DNA from: Desulfuromonas soudanensis
GTDB taxonomy: Bacteria; Desulfobacterota; Desulfuromonadia; Desulfuromonadales; WTL
DNA: 64,000 bases
Direction of reading: 5' to 3'
NCBI RefSeq assembly: GCF_001278055.1
Contig: NZ_CP010802.1
Location: 2,891,504-2,955,503, forward strand
Both the position numbers and the translations under genes were made by a program. Each line of letters starts with the position of its first letter. Position 1 is the stretch's first letter. Below the pieces are notes generated by a model. It had not been told where the DNA came from and did not search any database. It saw nothing but the letters and a program-made list of their open reading frames with translations. Below are positions 52,272 to 60,624 of the stretch, in pieces.

Positions 52272-52979
52272 TCAGGAGAGGGCACGGCGAATCCTCAGGG
52301 GGTCGTTGGTGAAGACCCCGGCCGCCCCGAGGCGCCGCAGCCGCCCGGCAACGACCGGATCGTCGACGGTCCAGGGATAGAGGACCAGGCCCTGTTTGCG
52401 GCAGGCATCCACCATGGAGGGGGAAACGAGATCGACCCGGGGATGAAAACTCTCGGCCCCGCAGGCGGCCGCCCTTTGCAGTCCCCGGCGCCAGAACCGG
52501 GATTCGGCCAGAAAGCCGAGCGGGAGATCTGCCGCCTCTGGCCGCAGCCTCTCCAGGAGGCTGTGGTCGAAGGAAGAGACGAGGACCCGGGCCCGGGGAT
52601 AGGCGGCCAGAAGCGCAAGGACGGCCGCCCCGGCGACGGCACTCTTGATTTCGATATTGACCCGCAGGCGCTCTGCCGACCAGGCCAAAACCTCTTCGAG
52701 GGTGGGGAGCCGTTCGCCGGCGAAGGACGGGGCGAACCAGCGGCCGGCATCGAGACGGCGCAGTTCGGCGAGCGTCTGCCGGTTCACCGCGCCGCGGCCG
52801 TCGGTGGTGCGCTCGAGGGTGTCATCGTGAATCACCACCGGGACCCCGTCCCGGCTCAGGTGAACGTCGAGCTCGATGCCGTCGGCTCCGGCCTCTTCCG
52901 CGGCGCGAAAGGACGTCAGGGTGTTTTCCGGCGCCACCCCGGCGGCGCCGCGGTGCCCCCAGAGGAAAAAATCTCTCAT
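52272..52979 (-). CDS. ugpQ: Glycerophosphodiester phosphodiesterase
   Basis: A 235-residue TIM-barrel phosphodiesterase that releases glycerol-3-phosphate from deacylated phospholipid headgroups. Signatures: WGHRGAAGVAPENTLTSF (catalytic His), GIELDVHLSRDGVPVVIHDDTLERTT (Glu/Asp metal ligands and second His) and a C-terminal LYPWTVDDP. Cytoplasmic, with no signal peptide. ATG at 52979 has GGGAGG six bases upstream, better than an in-frame GTG at 52985. Confidence 0.94.
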   Translation of the reverse strand: MRDFFLWGHRGAAGVAPENTLTSFRAAEEAGADGIELDVHLSRDGVPVVIHDDTLERTTDGRGAVNRQTLAELRRLDAGRWFAPSFAGERLPTLEEVLAWSAERLRVNIEIKSAVAGAAVLALLAAYPRARVLVSSFDHSLLERLRPEAADLPLGFLAESRFWRRGLQRAAACGAESFHPRVDLVSPSMVDACRKQGLVLYPWTVDDPVVAGRLRRLGAAGVFTNDPLRIRRALS

Positions 52980-52995
52980 TCTCACCCTCCCATGG

Positions 52996-53388
52996 CTAGG
53001 GCCCGCCCTGAATCACCGGCAGACCGCGCAATTGCCACCCCATCACCCCTCCGACCATATTGTAGACCTCGCCGTACCCCCGTCTGGCGAGGTAACCGGC
53101 CACCTGATCGCTGCGCGAGCCGACGGCGCAGTAAACCAGAAGAGGCCGGTCGGCGGGGATCTCGCCGATGCGGCGCACCAGGGCATCGATGGGGATCAGG
53201 TGCGCACCGGCGATGCGCACCTGGCGATATTCCTCGGGCGTCCGGACATCGAGGAGAAACACCCGCGCATCCCCGGTCACCAGATCCCGGGCCTGCACCG
53301 GAGAGATATTGCGCACCTCGCCTGCCTGGGCAGGGAGCGAAAATACGCACAACAACAAAACCGCCAGCATCCATCGTCCAGACCCCAT
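52996..53388 (-). CDS. Periplasmic rhodanese-domain protein
   Basis: A 130-residue protein: signal peptide of ~22 residues (WMLAVLLLCVFSLPAQA), then a single rhodanese domain with RVFLLDVRTPEEYRQVRIAGA and active-site loop YCAVGSRS containing the Cys. Likely transfers or carries sulfane sulfur in the periplasm. ATG at 53388 has a GGGGGAAG ribosome-binding site; a longer in-frame start lies at 53421. Ends 16 bases before the glycerophosphodiesterase start, so both may share a transcript. Confidence 0.9.
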   Translation of the reverse strand: MGSGRWMLAVLLLCVFSLPAQAGEVRNISPVQARDLVTGDARVFLLDVRTPEEYRQVRIAGAHLIPIDALVRRIGEIPADRPLLVYCAVGSRSDQVAGYLARRGYGEVYNMVGGVMGWQLRGLPVIQGGP

Positions 53389-53548
53389 TTGCTTCCCCCT
53401 TCTCCCTTCGTCGACATTCATCCTGTGAGTAGAGCCACTATATCCATTTCCGCATATCTCGACCAGCCCAAAAACTTGTTTTTGCCACTAAATCATGCCA
53501 TCATGCCCGATCATTAATCGTTCGGCATGCGCCACAAGGAGATAGTAC

Positions 53549-54502
53549 ATGGATCGCAATCTGGCTTTAGAACTGGTAAGGGTCACCGAGGCGGCGGCTC
53601 TGGCCTGCGGCCGCTGGGTCGGCAAGGGCGAAAAAATGGCAGCCGACGAGGCAGCCACCACGGCCATGCGACGCACCCTCGACTCCATCGGCATCGACGG
53701 CACGGTGGTCATCGGCGAGGGGGAGATGGACGAGGCGCCCATGCTCTATATCGGCGAGAAAGTCGGGAACGGCAGCGCTCCGGAAGTCGACATCGCCGTC
53801 GACCCCCTGGAAGGGACCAATATCTGCGCCAAGGGGACCAACGGCTCGATCACCACCATCGCCATGGCGCCCCGGGGGGGGTTCCTCCACGCCCCCGACA
53901 TGTACATGGACAAGATCGTCGTCGGCCCTTCGGCCAAGGGAGTCATCGACATCAACGTCTCCCCGACGGAAAATCTCAAACGTGTCGCCGAGGCCAAAGG
54001 GTGCTACGTCGAAGACCTTACGGTGGTCATTCTCGACCGTCCCCGCCACGAGAAGATGATCCAGGAAGTGCGCAAGGCAGGCGCCCGCATCCACCTCATC
54101 CCCGACGGCGACGTGGCTCCGGCCATTGCCGCCGCCGTCGACGGCAGCGGTGTCGACCTGCTGATGGGGATCGGCGGGGCTCCCGAGGGGGTACTGGCCG
54201 CAGCCGCCCTTAAATGCATGGGCGGCGACATGCAGGGGCGCCTGGTCTTCATGACCAAAGAAGAGCGTGACCGGGCAAAGACCATGGGGATCGACGACTT
54301 CGACCGCATCTATTCCGCCGAGGACATGGCCCGGGGGGACGTCTTTTTCGCCGCCACCGGCGTCACCAACGGCGAATTGCTGCGGGGGGTCCGTTACACC
54401 GCCGGCGGTGCCGAAACCCATTCCATCGTCATGCGCTCCAAGAGCCGCACCGTTCGATTCGTGGAATCCAAACATTTTTTCGACTACAAGCCGGTCTACT
54501 GA
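53549..54502 (+). CDS. glpX: Class II fructose-1,6-bisphosphatase
   Basis: Gluconeogenic enzyme, 317 residues, Mn2+/Mg2+ dependent. GlpX features: VIGEGEMDEAPMLYIGE, the metal/phosphate motif VDPLEGTNICAKG, DGDVAPAIAA, GIGGAPEGVLAAAALKCMGG and FAATGVTNGELLRGV. Ribosome-binding site AAGGAG precedes the ATG. Confidence 0.97.
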   Translation: MDRNLALELVRVTEAAALACGRWVGKGEKMAADEAATTAMRRTLDSIGIDGTVVIGEGEMDEAPMLYIGEKVGNGSAPEVDIAVDPLEGTNICAKGTNGSITTIAMAPRGGFLHAPDMYMDKIVVGPSAKGVIDINVSPTENLKRVAEAKGCYVEDLTVVILDRPRHEKMIQEVRKAGARIHLIPDGDVAPAIAAAVDGSGVDLLMGIGGAPEGVLAAAALKCMGGDMQGRLVFMTKEERDRAKTMGIDDFDRIYSAEDMARGDVFFAATGVTNGELLRGVRYTAGGAETHSIVMRSKSRTVRFVESKHFFDYKPVY

Positions 54503-54637
54503 GCCCCTCCGGCCCGGGGTTTTCTCTTCCTGCCCCGGACCGGACTGCCGGCTCCATTTAAATTCTTGTCAAGGTCAAGCCGGATTGCTAGAATTTCCGC
54601 AGACCTTGGCGACATTGACCACGCAAAGAGGAGAGAC

Positions 54638-55474
54638 ATGGCAATCATAACCATCTCGCGGGAAATGGGGAGTGCTGGAATTCCGATCGTCCACAAGGCA
54701 GCGGAAAAACTCGGCTACACCCTCGTCGACGGCGAAGCCATCAAGAAGGTGGCCCCCGATTACGGTCTGACCCCCGAAGCGGTGGAGAAGGTGGATGAAA
54801 AGCCGCCGGCCTTCGTCGATACGGTCGATGCCCAGACCGAGGCCGACTACCACCAGATCGAACTGATCATCCTGGAATACGCCCTCAAGGGGAACGTCAT
54901 CATCTACGGCCGCGGAGGGCAGGATCTCCTCAAGGGGGTCAGCAGCGTGCTGCGGGTCAGGATTACCGCCCCCTTCGAAGAGCGGGTCGAGCGGTGGGCC
55001 GAGAGGGAGTGGCTCGATCCCGACCTGGCAAGAGTCCTGGTGCGCAAAAGCGACCAGCAGCGGGCGGGATTCATCAAATACTATTTCGACCGGGACTGGC
55101 AGGACCCCCTCCAGTACGACGTGGTCATCAACACCTCCCGGCTCAGCGAGGAAACGGCTCTCAAGCTGATCTCCGAGGCCGTCAAAGACAAGAACCTGAC
55201 CGAGCAGAAAGACGCTTCGAAGAAGTTTCTCCAGGACCTGATCATCCGCAAGAAGGTTGAAACCCGCCTTTTGTCCAACAGGATAATTGAGGGACTGCAC
55301 CAGTACCATTTTCATATCTCCGTCACCGACGGCAAGGTGACTCTCGAAGGGCACGTCCACAGCGAGGCGCAGCGGCTGGAGGTTCTCAAGACCACCCGCC
55401 AGGTGGAGGGGGTCAGCGGCATCATCAACGAACTGGATATACGCCCCTACCGCTCCAACCCCCGAGAGCTCTGA
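54638..55474 (+). CDS. Cytidylate-kinase-like protein fused to a BON domain
   Basis: A 278-residue fusion. Residues ~1-190 are a cytidylate-kinase-like (PF13189-type) domain: ITISREMGSAGIPIVHKAA replaces the usual GxxGxGKS phosphate loop, and VIIYGRGGQDLL and RVRITAPFEERVERWAERE follow. Residues ~205-278 form a BON domain (RIIEGLHQYHFHISVTDGKV, EVLKTTRQVEGVSGIINEL), a module that binds phospholipid or polymer surfaces. A phosphotransfer role on a nucleotide-like substrate is unproven. Start ATG has AAAGAGGAGAG upstream, and a frame extension to 54566 is not credible. Confidence 0.85.
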   Translation: MAIITISREMGSAGIPIVHKAAEKLGYTLVDGEAIKKVAPDYGLTPEAVEKVDEKPPAFVDTVDAQTEADYHQIELIILEYALKGNVIIYGRGGQDLLKGVSSVLRVRITAPFEERVERWAEREWLDPDLARVLVRKSDQQRAGFIKYYFDRDWQDPLQYDVVINTSRLSEETALKLISEAVKDKNLTEQKDASKKFLQDLIIRKKVETRLLSNRIIEGLHQYHFHISVTDGKVTLEGHVHSEAQRLEVLKTTRQVEGVSGIINELDIRPYRSNPREL

Positions 55475-55499
55475 GACGGACCGATAGAAGGACTTAAGA

Positions 55500-55545
55500 G
55501 GCCAACAAAGAAAGCCGACCCCCGGGTCGGCTTTCTTTGTTGGCC
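55500..55545. terminator. Perfect 46-base palindrome (terminator-like)
   Basis: Two 22-base arms with only two bases between them, in the spacer after the cytidylate-kinase-like gene. It ends in a T-rich CTTTCTTTGTTGG without a clean T-run, so termination is likely but cruciform or binding-site roles remain possible. Confidence 0.7.
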
Positions 55546-55656
55546 ACGGGTGGAATCCGGGAAAACTCTTGTCCGCAGGCGGATTTCCATGATAGCATTG
55601 CACCGTTTCCAGAGACCTATCAGGGCACCAAAGATCGGAAAAGGAGAAGGCTGAGC

Positions 55657-56403
55657 ATGTCAGGTCACAGCAAATGGGCGAATATCAAACACCGCAAAGG
55701 GGCCCAGGACGCCAAGCGCGGAAAAATATTTACGAAACTCATCAAGGAAATCACCGTTGCCGCCAAAATTGGCGGCGCCGAACTCGAGTCCAACGCCCGG
55801 CTGCGCACCGCCGTCGACAAGGCCAAGGGTGAGAACATGCCCAAGGACACCATCGATCGGGCCATAAAGAAGGGGAGTGGAGGGCTCGACGGGGTCAGCT
55901 ACGAAGAAGGATCTTTCGAAGGCTATGGCCCCGGCGGAGTCGCGGTGATCGTCGAATTCATGACGGACAACCGCACCCGCACCGTCGCCGATGTACGGCA
56001 TATCTTCACCAAACACAACGGCAGCCTCGGCGTCACCGGTTCGGTCTCCTTTCTTTTCGACCGCAAAGGACTGATCTCTTTTGCCAATGACCAGGATTTC
56101 GACGCCATTTTCGAAGCGGCGCTGGAAGCCGGAGCCGAGGACGTCAAGGATGAAGGTGATGCCTACGAGGTCATCACCGACCCCGCCAGTTTCATCGACG
56201 TCCGGGACGCTCTGTCGGCCCGGGATCTCAAATGGGAAAACGCCGAAGTCACCATGATCCCCCAGATCATGGTCCCCCTGGAGGGGAAGCAGGCGGAGCA
56301 GATGATCAAGATGATGGACAAGCTCGAAGACAACGATGACGTACAGAACGTCTATGCCAACTTCGACATCTCCGACGCCGACATGGACCAGCACATGGGG
56401 TGA
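55657..56403 (+). CDS. yebC: YebC/PmpR-family DNA-binding regulator
   Basis: A 248-residue YebC protein beginning [20 protein letters not shown], with [10 protein letters not shown]-type basic regions and [18 protein letters not shown] near the end. Members act as transcription factors or, as later work on translation shows, help ribosomes over polyproline-type stalls. Directly upstream of ruvCAB, the usual context. ATG at 55657 has AAGGAGAAGG upstream. Confidence 0.95.
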   Translation: MSGHSKWANIKHRKGAQDAKRGKIFTKLIKEITVAAKIGGAELESNARLRTAVDKAKGENMPKDTIDRAIKKGSGGLDGVSYEEGSFEGYGPGGVAVIVEFMTDNRTRTVADVRHIFTKHNGSLGVTGSVSFLFDRKGLISFANDQDFDAIFEAALEAGAEDVKDEGDAYEVITDPASFIDVRDALSARDLKWENAEVTMIPQIMVPLEGKQAEQMIKMMDKLEDNDDVQNVYANFDISDADMDQHMG

Positions 56404-56456
56404 CCCCCCGGGACGCCTCTTCGCACTATTCGACGCCGTTTCCCGGAAGGCGAAGC

Positions 56457-56969
56457 ATGATAATTCTCGGCATCGACCCCGGCAGCAGGATCACCGGATA
56501 TGGCCTCGTGGAACAACGGGGAAACCGCCTCCTGCATATCGACAACGGAGCGATTACCACCCGCCGCGGCGACGACCTGGCGCTCCGGCTCAAAACCATT
56601 CACGATGAACTCTGCCGGGTCATCGAGCGCTACGCCCCCGTGGCCCTGGCCGTCGAGCAGATCTTCGTCGCCAAAAATGCCCTCTCGGCCCTCAAACTCG
56701 GCCATGCCCGTGGCGTCGCCCTCCTGGCCGGAGTCAACGCCGGACTGCCGATCGCCGAATACACGGCCCTGCAGGTCAAAGGCGCGGTGGTCGGCTACGG
56801 CCGGGCCAGCAAGGATCAGGTCCAGCAGATGGTGCGAACGCTCATGAAACTCCCGGAGATCGCCCAGGAGGACGCCTCCGACGCCCTGGCCGTGGCCATC
56901 TGCCACGCCCACAGCCACGGGCTCTCCCAGCGTTTGCAATCGGCGGTTCGTCCCCGTCCTCACCCCTAG
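56457..56969 (+). CDS. ruvC: Holliday junction resolvase RuvC
   Basis: A 170-residue endonuclease that cuts four-way junctions. Catalytic carboxylates are in [14 protein letters not shown] (first Asp), [19 protein letters not shown] (Glu) and [15 protein letters not shown] (Asp pair). Start ATG at 56457. Gene order ruvC-ruvA-ruvB is canonical. Confidence 0.97.
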   Translation: MIILGIDPGSRITGYGLVEQRGNRLLHIDNGAITTRRGDDLALRLKTIHDELCRVIERYAPVALAVEQIFVAKNALSALKLGHARGVALLAGVNAGLPIAEYTALQVKGAVVGYGRASKDQVQQMVRTLMKLPEIAQEDASDALAVAICHAHSHGLSQRLQSAVRPRPHP

Positions 56970-56990
56970 ACCAGTGCGCGAGTCCCTGCC

Positions 56991-57590
56991 ATGATCTCCC
57001 TGCTCACCGGAGAAGTCGCCTACAAGTCCATTGACCACATCATCGTCGATGTCGGCGGAGTCGGATATCGGCTGCACATCCCCCTTTCGACCTACTATGC
57101 CCTCCCCGATGACGGGACAGTCCGCCTGCATGTGCATACCCACGTGAGGGAAGACGCCATCCATCTCTTCGGTTTTTTCACCGACGACGAGAAGGCGATG
57201 TTCCTTCTCCTGATCACCATCTCGGGAGTCGGACCCAAACTGGCTCTCAATATCCTCTCCCACATACCCACCGCAGCCCTGAGAACGGCATTGGCCGAAG
57301 GGGACGCCAAACGCCTGGCGACCCTGCCGGGGATCGGCAAGAAGACCGCCGAGCGGCTGATCCTGGAGTTGCGGGAAAAGGTCGTACGCACCGCCGGGGC
57401 TCCCCCCGGAGCGGCCCGGGCCGGAGACGGCAAGGGCGAGAACGCCCCGATGGAGGACATCCTTTCGGCCCTGACCAATCTCGGCTACAAGGAGGGGCTG
57501 GCGAGGAAGGTCCTCGAGACCCTGGAGATCTCCCCCGGCGCCGGACTGGAAGAGATTCTCAAGGGTGCCTTGAAAGTGCTGGCCAAGTGA
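56991..57590 (+). CDS. ruvA: Holliday junction DNA helicase subunit RuvA
   Basis: A 199-residue protein: N-terminal OB domain ([31 protein letters not shown] summarised by its [10 protein letters not shown] strand), two HhH motifs ([29 protein letters not shown]) and a C-terminal RuvB-contact domain. It holds the junction for RuvB. Confidence 0.97.
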   Translation: MISLLTGEVAYKSIDHIIVDVGGVGYRLHIPLSTYYALPDDGTVRLHVHTHVREDAIHLFGFFTDDEKAMFLLLITISGVGPKLALNILSHIPTAALRTALAEGDAKRLATLPGIGKKTAERLILELREKVVRTAGAPPGAARAGDGKGENAPMEDILSALTNLGYKEGLARKVLETLEISPGAGLEEILKGALKVLAK

Positions 57591-57642
57591 CGCCGCAATC
57601 CCGGGCCCCCGACTCTTTTTCCCCTCATCCGGAGCCGCATCG

Positions 57643-58665
<1,023 letters not shown>

Positions 58666-58726
58666 CTCGGAGCAGGGGCCGATGGAAGACCCTGCCGGCG
58701 CGGCGCAGCACGACCAAAGGAAATCC

Positions 58727-60070
58727 ATGGCAATGCCCCGATATACCGTGACCCGGAAAATCATCGCCGTCTACCTCCTGGTGACCATCTTCAGCCTGGT
58801 GGCGATCATCTATGCCCTGGGGAGCCTCCATACGCAGACCGCCCGTTCCCAGCACCTGGTGGCCGTCGATTTCAAGGCCCTCAACCTGCTCCGCGCCCTG
58901 CGCCAGAACATCCTTGCCCAGGAAAGCCTGGAGAAGCAGTACCTGATTCTTCAGGATCCGGGTCTCCTCGAACTGGCGGACCGGCGGCAAAACGAGAGAA
59001 AAGACCTCTGGGGAGCCCTCTCAGGGCTGGAGCTGCCGATCATTGCCGCCCGCCTTTCCCCGCAAATGGACCGCTGCCATGACGAGGGCGCCCACCTTCG
59101 GGAGCTTCTGGGGGCGCGATCCTGGCGCAAGGCCGAATCCTTCTCCACTGAAATTCTGGCGCCGCTGCGCAGTTCGCTCCTGGCCACTCTCGACCAGCTG
59201 ACCGCAACCCAGCAGGAGACCATCGACGCCTCCCTCTCCGATTTCAGCGCCGAGAGCGCCGACGCCTACCGAGTCACCCTGCTCCTCGCTTTTTTCGGGA
59301 TCGCCCTTTCGGCACCCTCGGCATTGGCCGTCATTTTCAGCATTCACAAGTCGGTGGCCTCCCTGGTCCGGGCGACAAAGGAGATCGCTGCCGGCGAGTT
59401 CGAGCACCACCTCGACGTCTCCGGAGAGGATGAGTTCGGTAACCTGGCCCGGGAATTCGCCCTTATGGGGCGAAAGCTCCGCGAACTGGAGCAGCTGCGC
59501 CTCGATGCCAACCCCCTGACCCACCTCCCGGGCAATCTGGCCATCGACCGGGAGCTCCAGGCCCGCATCAGCCTCGGACAGCCCTTTGCCCACATGTACA
59601 TCGATCTGGACAATTTCAAGGCCTTCGGGGACCGCTACGGCTACAAGGCGGGGAGCGAAGCCCTGGCTCTGGTCGGCGATCTGATCCTTGCCGCCGTCGC
59701 CACGGCAGGGACCTCCGAAGATATGGTCGGCCATATCGGTGGCGACGACTACGTCGTTCTGACCACCCCCGAACACGCCGAACCGATCGCCAAAGAGCTC
59801 ATCGGACGTTTCGATTCCATGGCTCCGGGTCTCTATTCGGAGGAAGACCGCCTCACCGGCTATTTCATGGGGAAGGATCGCTTCGATGTGGAGCGCAAAT
59901 TCCCCCTGCTGACCATATCGATTGCCATTATCCCCTCGGACAACCTGGAGGAACCCTCGCCGTTTTCCATCAGCCAGGAATGTGCTAAGATGAAAGAACA
60001 TCTCAAAGGACTTCCCGGAAGCAATTACCTTGTCAACCGCCGGAAAAAGTTGCAACGATGCCCATCCTGA
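58727..60070 (+). CDS. HAMP membrane protein with degenerate GGDEF domain
   Basis: A 447-residue inner-membrane protein: TM1 (~12-32), a ~130-residue periplasmic helical-bundle sensor, TM2 (~178-200), HAMP (~200-255) and a C-terminal GGDEF-like domain (~265-440). The active site is GGDDY (338-342) instead of GG[DE]EF, and the guanine-binding Asn and Asp of active cyclases are Gly301 and Ser310. It is probably not a normal diguanylate cyclase; it may bind nucleotide or have altered substrate use. ATG at 58727 has AAAGGAAA upstream. Overlaps the following lipoprotein gene by 13 bases. Confidence 0.88.
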   Translation: MAMPRYTVTRKIIAVYLLVTIFSLVAIIYALGSLHTQTARSQHLVAVDFKALNLLRALRQNILAQESLEKQYLILQDPGLLELADRRQNERKDLWGALSGLELPIIAARLSPQMDRCHDEGAHLRELLGARSWRKAESFSTEILAPLRSSLLATLDQLTATQQETIDASLSDFSAESADAYRVTLLLAFFGIALSAPSALAVIFSIHKSVASLVRATKEIAAGEFEHHLDVSGEDEFGNLAREFALMGRKLRELEQLRLDANPLTHLPGNLAIDRELQARISLGQPFAHMYIDLDNFKAFGDRYGYKAGSEALALVGDLILAAVATAGTSEDMVGHIGGDDYVVLTTPEHAEPIAKELIGRFDSMAPGLYSEEDRLTGYFMGKDRFDVERKFPLLTISIAIIPSDNLEEPSPFSISQECAKMKEHLKGLPGSNYLVNRRKKLQRCPS

Positions 60071-60429
60071 TCCTCATCCTGACCCTGTTGCTCACCGGCG
60101 GCTGCGCTGCGGTGAACAGACTTGATACTCGAACCGCCGACACGGCAACGACCCTTTTTATTCAGGGGGTACATGAAGTCGCCGAGGGCGGCAAATCACC
60201 GGCATTCGAAACGTTGCGCAAGGATTACCCCGATAGCCCGTGGAACGCAGAGGCACGAGCCCTCCTCGACATGATGAAGGAGCAGAGCCAGCGCCTTGCC
60301 AAGCTGCAGCAGGACAAGACCCGTTGCCGTCGCGACTACGACCAGCTCATGCAGAAAAACAACCAGCTCCAGGCCGACCAGGAGAAGCTCAAAAACCTGA
60401 TGATCGAAATCGAGAAGCGCACCAAATGA
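60058..60429 (+). CDS. Small coiled-coil lipoprotein
   Basis: A 123-residue lipoprotein with lipobox LLTGGC at residue ~16. The middle (GKSPAFETLRKDYPDSPW) resembles one TPR-like helical pair, and the rest (~70-123) is a heptad-rich coiled coil (SQRLAKLQQDKTRCRRDYDQ). Its overlap with the HAMP-GGDEF gene suggests a joint envelope function, for example as the periplasmic partner of the sensor (inference). A terminator follows at 60529. Confidence 0.8.
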   Translation: MPILILILTLLLTGGCAAVNRLDTRTADTATTLFIQGVHEVAEGGKSPAFETLRKDYPDSPWNAEARALLDMMKEQSQRLAKLQQDKTRCRRDYDQLMQKNNQLQADQEKLKNLMIEIEKRTK

Positions 60430-60528
60430 CCCCGTTCGAGGAAAATTGCTTTGGCACAGGAAAAGAGCTGTGTTAGGGTTCTGCCAATGGGGGCAATTGA
60501 GCTCTAGCCCTGCTGATTCCCCCCCTGG

Positions 60529-60553
60529 GGCCGTCGATGTGACGGCCTCTTTT
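60529..60553 (+). terminator. Terminator after the lipoprotein gene
   Basis: Seven-bp stem GGCCGTC / GACGGCC, loop GATGT, then TCTTTT. Confidence 0.8.
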
Positions 60554-60624
60554 AACTTGCTCCGCCTGCACCACCCTCCGGTGGCGAAGCTTTTTTCACC
60601 AATTCCTCCAGACAGCCATACTTC

